Shown one piece after another: positions 17,475 to 25,436 of a DNA stretch of 64,000 nt (within the stretch, counting starts at the first letter, position 1; each line of letters begins with the position of its first letter). The stretch is from Rheinheimera sp. EpRS3 (GTDB lineage: Bacteria > Pseudomonadota > Gammaproteobacteria > Enterobacterales > Alteromonadaceae): positions 186,001-250,000 of the forward strand of contig NZ_LNQS01000009.1 in assembly GCF_001513785.1 (NCBI RefSeq), given 5' to 3'. Position numbers and translations under genes: made by a program. A model generated the notes under the pieces. That model saw nothing but the letters and a program-made list of their open reading frames with translations. It searched no databases and was not told the origin of the DNA.

Positions 17475-19031
17475 TTAATGCACGCCGTGCATACGTTTTT
17501 TCAGCCAGGGGCTGATACACAACATAAACACGCCAATACCAATACCAACGTAAAGCAAGAAACTAAACAGTTCGGTATAGCCTGCCAGTGCTGCACTTAC
17601 TTCAACGGTTTCTCCGGCCGGTACTTCAATCGCCGCCAGTTTCGCCAGTTGGGTGGCTAATAACTCAGAGTAAGCCGTAGCCAGGAACCAGGCACCCATC
17701 ATTACGCCCACCACTTTATGCACTGCCAGCTTGGTTACTGCCGATAAACCCACCGGAGATAAACACAGCTCGCCCATAGTGTGTAACATATAAGCCAATA
17801 CCATCCAGCCTGCGCCAACCAAGCCCGCTTCGTTAGGGAACTGAGCACCCAGTACCAAAGCACCGAAACCTAAACCAGCCTGGATAATACCCAGCGCAAA
17901 TTTAACCGGGGTGCTTGGCTCCATATTGCGTTTGGCCAGGAAAATCCACAACCAGGCAAAGAACGGTGCCAGCGTAATAATAAACATCGGGTTTAATGCG
18001 CCGTACTGGCCTGCGGTGGTAGAAAAACCAAACACTTCGCGATCCATTACCCGGTCAGCGTATAAGGTCATCGACGAGGCGGATTGCTCAAACAATGCCC
18101 AGAACACCACCGTTGAAATGGTCAGCACTATTAATACCATCATCCGGTCGCGCTCTTCTTTAGTACACTGCGTCACCATAAACCAGATAATACCCACCAA
18201 CACCACAAAAGATAAACCCAGTAAAGTGTTATGTACCACAGGGTTGTATTGCACCAGTTGCCACATTACAAACAGCGCAGGTATGGTGGCCAGGTAAATC
18301 AGCCATTCGCGATCAAGGCCAGCAAATACTTTTTCTTTCAACAGGGCAGGGTTAGACGGCTCTGCATAGCCATACAGGTATTTCTGCCCGGCTAAAAACA
18401 CAATTAAACCCAGTACCATACCAATACCAGCCAGGCCAAAACCATAGCCCCAGCCATAGCTTTCGCCTATATAGGTTACCAGTAAGGTGGCAATAAAAGA
18501 GCCGGTATTAATACCCATATAAAAGATAGTAAAGCCAGAATCACGCCGGGCATCTTCCTTACCGTACAACTGGCCCACTATGGTAGAGATGTTCGGCTTT
18601 AAAAAGCCTACGCCCATAATGATCAGCGCCAGCGAGAAGTAAAATACCTGTATGGCGCCGGTATCCTGCACAATTACGCCGTTTTCCACATAAGCCTGAA
18701 AGCCTTCGTAGGCCAGGCCCAAATGGCCCAGACACAGCAAAATGGCACCAAAGGTAACGGCTTTACGCATACCCAGATAGCGGTCTGCCAGCATACCGCC
18801 GATAACCGGCATAGCGTAAACCAGGCCAGCATAGCTGCCTAACACATCCAGGCCACCGGCATCGCTGAATAAGTGATACTTTGTTAAATACAACAACAGC
18901 AGGTATTTCATACCGTAGAAGGAGAAGCGTTCCCACATTTCGGTGAGAAAGCACACATAAAGCCCGACCGGATGGCCGAGAAATTGCGGCTGGTTGGCAT
19001 TCGCCGCCGCAACAGTGCTTGATTCAGTCAT
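17475..19031 (-). CDS. Proton-dependent oligopeptide transporter (POT/PTR2 family)
   Basis: An inner-membrane symporter of the major facilitator superfamily that imports di- and tripeptides with protons. The POT signature ExxERFxxYG appears near the N-terminus as EMWERFSFYGMKYLL, and GGMLADRYLGMRK marks the loop between helices 2 and 3. About fourteen hydrophobic segments are visible, as in bacterial DtpA-like members, and the 518-residue length fits. The start ATG is preceded by GGGGA. It is transcribed alone on the minus strand with a shared terminator at its 3' end. Confidence 0.93.
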   Translation of the reverse strand: MTESSTVAAANANQPQFLGHPVGLYVCFLTEMWERFSFYGMKYLLLLYLTKYHLFSDAGGLDVLGSYAGLVYAMPVIGGMLADRYLGMRKAVTFGAILLCLGHLGLAYEGFQAYVENGVIVQDTGAIQVFYFSLALIIMGVGFLKPNISTIVGQLYGKEDARRDSGFTIFYMGINTGSFIATLLVTYIGESYGWGYGFGLAGIGMVLGLIVFLAGQKYLYGYAEPSNPALLKEKVFAGLDREWLIYLATIPALFVMWQLVQYNPVVHNTLLGLSFVVLVGIIWFMVTQCTKEERDRMMVLIVLTISTVVFWALFEQSASSMTLYADRVMDREVFGFSTTAGQYGALNPMFIITLAPFFAWLWIFLAKRNMEPSTPVKFALGIIQAGLGFGALVLGAQFPNEAGLVGAGWMVLAYMLHTMGELCLSPVGLSAVTKLAVHKVVGVMMGAWFLATAYSELLATQLAKLAAIEVPAGETVEVSAALAGYTELFSFLLYVGIGIGVFMLCISPWLKKRMHGVH

Positions 19032-19171
19032 GGAGTCCCCAGAGTTTTATTAGAATTATGTGCCTTGCTTGCTGCGCAAAGCTCAGCGGATTATGCAGAT
19101 GTGCGGCAATCTTGTCATCACCCGCCACGGTGTTAACAGATAAAAACCACAAAATTACCGTTGTATGCAGG

Positions 19172-19480
19172 TTAGGCCGGTTGCTGGCCAAACAGCTGCT
19201 GGCGAATTCTGGCAAAATCTTTACGGCACACGGCAAAGGTTAACGGCCGGGTAATCGCAGGGTAGGCAACTAACAGCAATATAATGTAGCCAACAATTTC
19301 CCAGCCGCTTGCTCTGGCAATCAGTAAAAATAACGGGATCAAAATCAGCAGTTTAACAATATTGAGTGTAATTTTGGTCGGTACCGGCAGGCCATCAGCA
19401 GCTTTACGGATCACCTCCATACGCTGGGCAAACGTTAAGCCGGCTAATTCAGGTATTTTCTGGCTGTTCAGATATAACAT
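19172..19480 (-). CDS. Small inner-membrane protein of unknown function
   Basis: I do not recognise this 102-residue protein. A soluble N-terminus with IPELAGLTFAQRMEVIRKA is followed by two hydrophobic helices (about residues 43-59 and 63-80) and a basic, partly amphipathic C-terminus. It has AAGGA about ten bases before its ATG and codon use like its neighbours, so it looks like a real gene. It lies upstream of the peptide transporter on the same strand, 140 bases away, with no evident functional link. Confidence 0.7.
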   Translation of the reverse strand: MLYLNSQKIPELAGLTFAQRMEVIRKAADGLPVPTKITLNIVKLLILIPLFLLIARASGWEIVGYIILLLVAYPAITRPLTFAVCRKDFARIRQQLFGQQPA

Positions 19481-19638
19481 CGGTTGGTCCTTTTTATTGC
19501 AGGCATTAGTGCTCTTTCCGGTTAATTATGAATGATTCAGTCGGAATTAACGCAGGGCGCGCTAGTTTAACGGTTCTGACTATCGCTTTAAAAGCGCTTT
19601 TGGTAAGCTTTACGCCAATATAGGAATAAGGATCTGTG

Positions 19639-20772
19639 ATGATTAAAGTGCTCAGCGTCTTTGGTACCCGCCCGGAAGCCATAAAAATGGCACCTCTGGT
19701 TAATTTGTTAAAACAGCAATCGGATATCGACAGCCGTGTGTGTGTTACCGGCCAGCACCGCGAAATGCTGGATCAGGTGCTGCAGTTATTTGATATCAAA
19801 CCCGAATATGATTTGGCCATTATGAAAGCCGGGCAAGACTTATACGACGTTACTACCAGCATATTGTTAAACATTAAACCGGTATTACGTGATTTTAAGC
19901 CCGACGTTGTGTTAGTGCATGGCGATACCAGCACCACTTTTGCTGCAGCACTGGCCTGTTATTATGAAAAAACCGCAGTGGGCCATGTTGAGGCCGGTCT
20001 GCGCACCGGTAATATTTACAGCCCCTGGCCGGAAGAAGCTAACCGCAAATTAACCGGTGCTATTACCCGTTTTCACTTTGCGCCTACTGCGACATCCCAA
20101 CAAAACCTGCTGAACGAGCAGGTTGATCCGGCACATATTGTCGTTACCGGTAATACCGTTATTGATGCCCTGCTGCAGGTAGTAGCTAAAATAGAAGACG
20201 ATGCTGTACTAAGCCAGCGTTTTGCCGATCAGTTCCCTTATGGCCAGGACGGCAGACGGTTAATTCTGGTTACCGGCCACCGGCGTGAAAGTTTCGGTGC
20301 TGGTTTCGAGCATATTTGTGCGGCATTAAAGCAAATTGCCCAGCAGTTCCCCGACTGCGATATTGTGTACCCGGTGCATTTAAACCCCAATGTGCGTGAA
20401 CCGGTATTCCGTTTGTTGTCTGATGCAGCCAACGTGCACTTAATTGAACCACAAGACTATCTGCCGTTTGTTTATCTGATGAGCCGCAGCACCCTGGTAT
20501 TAACCGACTCAGGCGGTATTCAGGAAGAAGCTCCATCACTGGGTAAACCCGTGCTGGTTATGCGCGACACCACCGAGCGGCCAGAAGCAGTAGAAGCCGG
20601 CACAGTGAAACTGGTGGGTACCGATCAGGCAAAAATTGTCGCAGAAGTAAGTAAATTACTTACTGATAAGGCATACTATGACAGCATGAGCTTTGCCCAT
20701 AACCCCTATGGTGATGGCAAAGCCTGTCAGCGTATTATTGATGCAATCAGAAAAGACGTCAGCGAGCATTAA
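19639..20772 (+). CDS. wecB: UDP-N-acetylglucosamine 2-epimerase (non-hydrolysing)
   Basis: Interconverts UDP-GlcNAc and UDP-ManNAc in the cytoplasm. The protein follows E. coli WecB along its whole length: [15 protein letters not shown] at the start, [31 protein letters not shown], and the closing [20 protein letters not shown]. The 377-residue length is right. ATG 19639 is used because AAGGA sits about six bases upstream; a GTG one codon earlier is too close. It opens the polysaccharide locus and could feed ManNAc or ManNAcA synthesis. Confidence 0.93.
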   Translation: MIKVLSVFGTRPEAIKMAPLVNLLKQQSDIDSRVCVTGQHREMLDQVLQLFDIKPEYDLAIMKAGQDLYDVTTSILLNIKPVLRDFKPDVVLVHGDTSTTFAAALACYYEKTAVGHVEAGLRTGNIYSPWPEEANRKLTGAITRFHFAPTATSQQNLLNEQVDPAHIVVTGNTVIDALLQVVAKIEDDAVLSQRFADQFPYGQDGRRLILVTGHRRESFGAGFEHICAALKQIAQQFPDCDIVYPVHLNPNVREPVFRLLSDAANVHLIEPQDYLPFVYLMSRSTLVLTDSGGIQEEAPSLGKPVLVMRDTTERPEAVEAGTVKLVGTDQAKIVAEVSKLLTDKAYYDSMSFAHNPYGDGKACQRIIDAIRKDVSEH

Positions 20773-20823
20773 ATTAATAAGCGAAATGCAAAAACACAAA
20801 GCTGACAAACGGAGAATTTTAAT

Positions 20824-21828
20824 ATGGATATTCTGCAACAACTGCAGCAAGCCCCTAAGCGCTGGCTGATTACCGGTTGCGCCGGTTTTATTGGCTCTAA
20901 TCTGCTGGAAGCGCTGTTAAAAGCCAACCAGCAGGTAGTAGGGCTAGACAACTTTGCCACCGGCCATCAGCGCAACCTTGATGAAGTGCAAACTCTGGTT
21001 AGCCCGGCACAATGGGCTAATTTTAGTTTTATTAACGGCGATATCCGTCAACTTGAACTTTGCCAGCAAGCCTGTAGTGGCGTCGATTATGTATTGCACC
21101 AGGCCGCGCTTGGCTCAGTACCTCGCTCTATTAACGACCCCATTACCACCAATGACACCAATATCAGCGGCTTTTTAAATATACTGGTTGCCGCGCGTGA
21201 CGCCGGGGTAAAGCGCTTTGTTTATGCTGCTTCCAGCTCTACTTATGGTGATCATCCGGCTTTACCCAAGGTCGAAGACGTTATTGGCAAGCCGTTATCG
21301 CCTTATGCCATTACCAAATACGTTAACGAGTTATACGCCGATGTGTTTTCCCGTACTTATGGCTTTCATAGCATTGGCCTGCGTTACTTTAATGTGTTTG
21401 GCCCCCGGCAAGACCCTAATGGCGCTTACGCTGCGGTGATCCCAAAATGGACTGCTGCCATGATTGCCAACGACGATGTAGTGATTAACGGCGATGGCGA
21501 AACCAGCCGCGATTTCTGTTTTGTTGCCAATGCGGTGCAGGCCAATATCCGCGCAGCGCTGGCCGATATCAGCCAGAGCGAAGTATTTAACGTTGCCCTT
21601 GGCGATCGCACCACCTTAAACGAGTTATTTAATGGTCTGGCCCAAAGCCTGGCCGACAACGGTATTCACTATACCAAGGCTGCGCAATATGGTGAGTTTC
21701 GCTCCGGTGATGTGCGCCACTCTCAGGCCGACATCAGTAAAGCCAAAACTATGTTGGGTTATGCGCCCGAGTATCGTATTCGCGACGGCTTAAAGCTGGC
21801 CATGCCATGGTATATTCAGCAGCAGTAA
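20824..21828 (+). CDS. UDP-GlcNAc(A) 4-epimerase of the WbpP/TviC type
   Basis: An extended short-chain dehydrogenase/reductase that inverts C4 of UDP-GlcNAc or UDP-GlcNAcA to give the galacto form. The NAD-binding motif is [15 protein letters not shown] near residue 18. The catalytic pair is in SPYAITKY, with SSSTYGD supplying the Ser/Thr. The stretch [22 protein letters not shown] is typical of WbpP/TviC. It is followed 60 bases later by a TviB-type dehydrogenase, the same pairing as in Vi antigen (tviB/tviC) and P. aeruginosa O6 (wbpO/wbpP), which suggests a GalNAcA precursor. Confidence 0.87.
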   Translation: MDILQQLQQAPKRWLITGCAGFIGSNLLEALLKANQQVVGLDNFATGHQRNLDEVQTLVSPAQWANFSFINGDIRQLELCQQACSGVDYVLHQAALGSVPRSINDPITTNDTNISGFLNILVAARDAGVKRFVYAASSSTYGDHPALPKVEDVIGKPLSPYAITKYVNELYADVFSRTYGFHSIGLRYFNVFGPRQDPNGAYAAVIPKWTAAMIANDDVVINGDGETSRDFCFVANAVQANIRAALADISQSEVFNVALGDRTTLNELFNGLAQSLADNGIHYTKAAQYGEFRSGDVRHSQADISKAKTMLGYAPEYRIRDGLKLAMPWYIQQQ

Positions 21829-21888
21829 CGGTAGTGTATTTATCTGTGCCCGCGTAAAGCGGGTATCAACAACATAAATGGATTTAGG

Positions 21889-23175
21889 ATGTTAAGCATG
21901 AGAAATATCGCAGATAGTCAGCTAGCTATTATCGGCCTGGGTTATGTCGGCTTACCGCTGGCGGTAGAGTTTGGCAAACATTACCCGACATTGGGATTTG
22001 ATATTAACCAGGCCCGTATCAGTGAGCTGAATAAAGGTGAAGATCACACGCTGGAAGTGAGTAGCGAAGAGCTAAAACAAGCCGATAAACTCAGTTACAG
22101 CAGCAACCTCGACGATTTACGCCGTGCCAATGTCTACATTGTTACCGTGCCAACGCCGATAGATAAACACCGCCAGCCCGACTTAACCCCACTGATTAAA
22201 GCCTCTGAAACCTTAGGCAAAGTTATCAAAGCCGGTGATGTGGTGATTTACGAATCTACCGTTTACCCTGGCGCTACCGAAGAAGACTGTATTCCGGTAA
22301 TCGAGCGGGTATCCGGGCTTAAATACAACGTCGATTTTTTTGCCGGCTACAGCCCGGAGCGGATAAACCCGGGCGATAAAGAGCACCGTGTTACTACCAT
22401 TAAAAAAGTCACCTCCGGCTCTACGCCAGACATAGCCGAATTTGTTGATAAGCTGTACGGCAGCATTATTACCGCCGGTACTTATAAAGCCAGCTCTATC
22501 CGGGTAGCAGAAGCCGCCAAGGTGATTGAAAACACCCAACGCGACTTAAATATCGCGCTGATAAACGAGCTTGCGGTAATCTTTAACAAACTCGGTATCG
22601 ATACCGAAGAAGTACTGCTGGCAGCGGGCACCAAATGGAACTTCCTGCCGTTTCGGCCGGGTTTGGTTGGCGGCCACTGTATAGGGGTAGACCCTTACTA
22701 CTTAACCCATAAAGCTCAGGCTGTTGGTTACCACCCAGAGGTTATTCTGGCAGGGCGGCGTATTAACGACAGTATGGGCCGGTATGTGGTCAGCGAACTG
22801 GTAAAAGCCATGGTAAAACGCCGCGTGCATGTGGCCGGTGCCAAAGTGCTGGTAATGGGCTTAACCTTTAAAGAAAACTGCCCCGATATTCGTAACACCA
22901 AAGTAGTGGATATCCTGGCCGAGCTAAAAGAATACGGCGTTGCGGCTGATGTTTTCGACCCCTGGGTAAATATTGCTGAAGCACAACATGAATACGGTAT
23001 TACGCCGGTGCAGCAGCCAGAGCAGGGCAGCTACGATGCGGTAATTCTGGCGGTAGGCCATAAACAATTCCGTGATTTGGGAGCTGAAGGCATCAGAGCC
23101 TACAGTAAACCCAGCGGCGTGCTGTACGATTTAAAATACGTGCTTAGCGCTGCCGACAGCGACTTACGCCTGTAA
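21889..23175 (+). CDS. tviB: UDP-N-acetylhexosamine 6-dehydrogenase, TviB/WbpO type (copy 1)
   Basis: Oxidises C6 of UDP-GlcNAc or UDP-GalNAc twice with NAD+ to the uronic acid. It has the Rossmann motif [18 protein letters not shown] and the catalytic cysteine in [26 protein letters not shown] and [16 protein letters not shown] are further family landmarks. Bases 21933-23000 are nearly identical to the second copy at 29204-30271; the two proteins differ mainly at both ends. ATG 21889 is given; ATG 21898, with AGGA eight bases upstream, is equally possible. The neighbouring epimerase suggests this copy serves the GalNAcA branch. Confidence 0.92.
   Translation: MLSMRNIADSQLAIIGLGYVGLPLAVEFGKHYPTLGFDINQARISELNKGEDHTLEVSSEELKQADKLSYSSNLDDLRRANVYIVTVPTPIDKHRQPDLTPLIKASETLGKVIKAGDVVIYESTVYPGATEEDCIPVIERVSGLKYNVDFFAGYSPERINPGDKEHRVTTIKKVTSGSTPDIAEFVDKLYGSIITAGTYKASSIRVAEAAKVIENTQRDLNIALINELAVIFNKLGIDTEEVLLAAGTKWNFLPFRPGLVGGHCIGVDPYYLTHKAQAVGYHPEVILAGRRINDSMGRYVVSELVKAMVKRRVHVAGAKVLVMGLTFKENCPDIRNTKVVDILAELKEYGVAADVFDPWVNIAEAQHEYGITPVQQPEQGSYDAVILAVGHKQFRDLGAEGIRAYSKPSGVLYDLKYVLSAADSDLRL
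21933..23000 (+). repeat. Long direct repeat, copy 1 (inside tviB copy 1)
   Basis: About 1,068 bases that line up without gaps with 29204-30271 at an offset of 7,271 bases. The central part differs by only a few scattered, mostly silent bases. Similarity stops sharply just after the gaatacggtat motif, where the two C-termini diverge. Confidence 0.92.
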
Positions 23176-23220
23176 ATGTCTGGCGGGTAGTTTTCCCGCT
23201 AGCTTTTACCGGTAGTTATA

Positions 23221-23250
23221 GCGCCGATACGGTATAATCGGCGCCTGTTT
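23221..23250 (+). terminator. Hairpin with T run between tviB copy 1 and rfbC
   Basis: Arms gcgccgat and atcggcgc pair perfectly over eight bases with an eight-base loop and are followed by ctgtttta, which fits an intrinsic terminator or attenuator. A weaker hairpin (gcggg/cccgc, 23183-23199) lies just before it. The loop region contains TATAAT, so a promoter for rfbC is an alternative reading. Confidence 0.5.
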
Positions 23251-23268
23251 TACTAATACAATAAATAA

Positions 23269-23802
23269 ATGAATATTACACCTAGCCGTTTAGCCGGTTG
23301 TTTACTGTTGCAGCCAAATCGCTTTAGCGATCAGCGTGGTTTTTTTCAGGAAAACTACCGCGCTGCTGCTTATTATGATGCCGGGATCACAGAGCCTTTA
23401 GTTCAGGACAACTGGTCACGCTCTGTAAAAGGTGTTCTGCGCGGTATGCATTTTCAGCGCAACCAGCCCCAGGGCAAGCTTATCAGCGTGCTGCGCGGCG
23501 AAATCTATGACGTTGCCGTAGATATCCGTAAAAATTCCGCCACCTTTGGCCAGTGGCAGGGCGCAGTGTTATCTGAACATAATAATCAGCAACTGTGGCT
23601 GCCACCGGGCTTTGCCCATGGTTTTTTGGTGCTGTCAGATGTTGCCGACGTAATGTACAAAACCAGCAGTTACTATAATGCTGCCGATGAAGCCTGTTTC
23701 TTCTGGAATGATCCACAACTGGCTATTAGCTGGCCGGCACAACCACAGTTGTTGTCGGCAAAAGATGCCGCAGCTCCTAGCTTTGCCGCTGCACTGGCAT
23801 GA
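23269..23802 (+). CDS. rfbC: dTDP-4-dehydrorhamnose 3,5-epimerase
   Basis: Third step of dTDP-L-rhamnose synthesis (RmlC), a cupin enzyme. Family features are FSDQRGFFQENYR near the N-terminus, the catalytic-His region GVLRGMHFQRNQPQGKL, VAVDIRKNSATFGQW and LPPGFAHGFLVLSD. At 177 residues it is the normal size. No good ribosome-binding site precedes the ATG. Its stop overlaps the rfbD start by four bases. Its pathway partners rfbB and rfbA lie 9-11 kb downstream. Confidence 0.95.
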   Translation: MNITPSRLAGCLLLQPNRFSDQRGFFQENYRAAAYYDAGITEPLVQDNWSRSVKGVLRGMHFQRNQPQGKLISVLRGEIYDVAVDIRKNSATFGQWQGAVLSEHNNQQLWLPPGFAHGFLVLSDVADVMYKTSSYYNAADEACFFWNDPQLAISWPAQPQLLSAKDAAAPSFAAALA

Positions 23803-24698
23803 AGCTATTATTACTGGGTGCTAATGGCCAACTGGGGCAGGCCCTGTTGAAACAGCTACAACTGCCGCAACAGTTTCAGTACCTGGCGCTAAACCGCAGC
23901 CAACTGGATATTACCGATATCAGCGCTGTTGCTACTGTCATGGCGGAGTATCGCCCGGATGTAGTAATAAATTGCGCTGCTTATACTGCAGTTGATAACG
24001 CCGAGCAGCACGCTGCCGCCTGCATTGCTGTTAATGCCACTGCTGTAGGGCAACTGGCTAAGCTTTGCCAGCAGTACAACAGCTTATTGCTGCAGTTCTC
24101 TACCGATTATGTGTTTAACGGCCAAAGCAATAAAGCCTACACAGAGCAGGATATTGCCGCACCGCTGAATGTGTATGGCCGTTCTAAGTTACAGGCCGAG
24201 CACTTCATACAGGCCACCTGCAGTAAATACGTTATTTTGCGTACCAGCTGGCTATTTAGTGAATTTGGCCATAACTTTTACCGCACTATGCTAAAGCTGG
24301 CACAACGCGACCAGATAATTCAGGTAGTTAATGATCAATTCGGTTGCCCCACATACGCCGGTGATCTTGCCGCTATAACACTGCAACTGTTGCAACGCTA
24401 TCAGCAGCAGGGCAGTTTAGCCTATGGTATTTATCACCTGGCAGGCAGCCCGGCAGTGAGCTGGTACCAGTTTGCTAAAGCTATTTTTGCAGCACATCAG
24501 CTTCAGGTTAATCTTCAGGTCATTAGCAGCGCTAGCTGGCCCACACTGGCCACACGCCCTGCCAACTCGGTACTTGACTGCAATAAATTTTGCGCTGCAT
24601 TCGCTATCTCAGTACCGCAGTGGCAAGCCGCGCTGCAGCAACTTGCTTTGGGTGGCGATAATCATATGGCGTCGCAAGAACAGGACTGCAATTTTTGA
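23799..24698 (+). CDS. rfbD: dTDP-4-dehydrorhamnose reductase
   Basis: Final step of dTDP-L-rhamnose synthesis (RmlD). The nucleotide-binding motif is LLLGANGQLGQALLKQL. The catalytic YxxxK is in NVYGRSKLQAEH, with QFSTDYVFNG supplying the Thr. INCAAYTAVDNAE is a strong family marker. The gene is coupled to rfbC by a four-base overlap, and its TGA overlaps the TTG start of rfaH. The C-terminus is slightly longer than usual, ending in SQEQDCNF. Confidence 0.95.
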   Translation: MKLLLLGANGQLGQALLKQLQLPQQFQYLALNRSQLDITDISAVATVMAEYRPDVVINCAAYTAVDNAEQHAAACIAVNATAVGQLAKLCQQYNSLLLQFSTDYVFNGQSNKAYTEQDIAAPLNVYGRSKLQAEHFIQATCSKYVILRTSWLFSEFGHNFYRTMLKLAQRDQIIQVVNDQFGCPTYAGDLAAITLQLLQRYQQQGSLAYGIYHLAGSPAVSWYQFAKAIFAAHQLQVNLQVISSASWPTLATRPANSVLDCNKFCAAFAISVPQWQAALQQLALGGDNHMASQEQDCNF

Positions 24699-25219
24699 AC
24701 TCTTCACAATGGTACCTGCTGTACTGCAAGCCCCGGCAAGAGCTAAGAGCGCAACAGCATTTGGCAAATCAGGGTTATAACTCGTTTTTGCCGCAAATAT
24801 CACTGCAAAAACTGCGCGGCAATAAGTGGCAGCAGGTAACTGAACCCTTGTTTCCGCGTTATCTGTTTCTGCATATCTGCAGCGTTGATCAGCTTAATAT
24901 AAGGGCTATTCGTGCAACCCGTGGTATCAGCGATTTTGTCCGGTTTGGCAGCCAGCTGGCAACTGCACCTAACGCGCTGGTGCAGTTACTTACACAGCAG
25001 CAAATTATACTTAAACAGCAGCCTGAAGATTGCCGCTTAAAAAAAGGTGACGAAGTCAGCATTGTTAATGGCCCATTCAGTGGGCTGCAGGCAGTGTTCG
25101 ACACCGCTGATGGCGATAAACGCAGCATTATTTTGATCAGTATGCTAGGCCAGTGGGTAACTGCAGCGGTAGATAACCAACAGATAGTGGCTAAAAAGCA
25201 TACAGACGCGTGCCCGTAA
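24695..25219 (+). CDS. rfaH: Transcription antiterminator RfaH
   Basis: A specialised NusG paralogue that joins RNA polymerase paused at ops sites and carries it through long, poorly translated virulence or polysaccharide operons. The NGN domain begins WYLLYCKPRQELRAQQHL, and EPLFPRYLFL is characteristic of RfaH. The C-terminal KOW segment is KKGDEVSIVNGPFSGLQAVF. The start is a TTG overlapping the rfbD stop; the only nearby ATG (24709) is out of frame. A near-perfect ops element lies 150 bases downstream, ahead of the exporter gene, so it very likely controls its own locus. Confidence 0.9.
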   Translation: MNSSQWYLLYCKPRQELRAQQHLANQGYNSFLPQISLQKLRGNKWQQVTEPLFPRYLFLHICSVDQLNIRAIRATRGISDFVRFGSQLATAPNALVQLLTQQQIILKQQPEDCRLKKGDEVSIVNGPFSGLQAVFDTADGDKRSIILISMLGQWVTAAVDNQQIVAKKHTDACP

Positions 25220-25370
25220 CACAGAAAAGCGCGATAAGATTCGATTAATCAGCAAAAAAACGGTAAAATTTCGCAGTTTTTTGCCAATGCTGTGGTCATA
25301 GCTGTTGCTTTAACGGCGGCATTTTATAACAGGGCTTTTACTATCAGGCATTAGGGTGCTGTAACCTAAT

Positions 25371-25382
25371 GGCGGTAGCGTG
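25371..25382 (+). promoter_or_regulatory. ops element (RfaH recruitment site) in a JUMPstart-like leader
   Basis: GGCGGTAGCGTG is an exact match to the ops core known from E. coli RfaH-controlled leaders. The preceding gtgctgtaacctaat resembles the upstream part of the JUMPstart element. Short arms gtaac (25361-25365) and gttac (25386-25390) flank it. It lies in the 217-base gap between rfaH and the Wza-like gene, the right place for an untranslated leader. The rest of the gap is AT-rich, and no convincing promoter was fixed; TATAAC near 25325 is a weak -10 candidate. Confidence 0.88.
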
Positions 25383-25436
25383 CCTGTTACCACTAAATTA
25401 AGCCGTCAGGATCAATAACAACACTGGAGTTTACGG

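Noticed and set aside
17911..18297. A 128-codon frame opposite the peptide transporter gene
   Set aside because: It mirrors a conserved transporter, has no ribosome-binding site and resembles no protein family.
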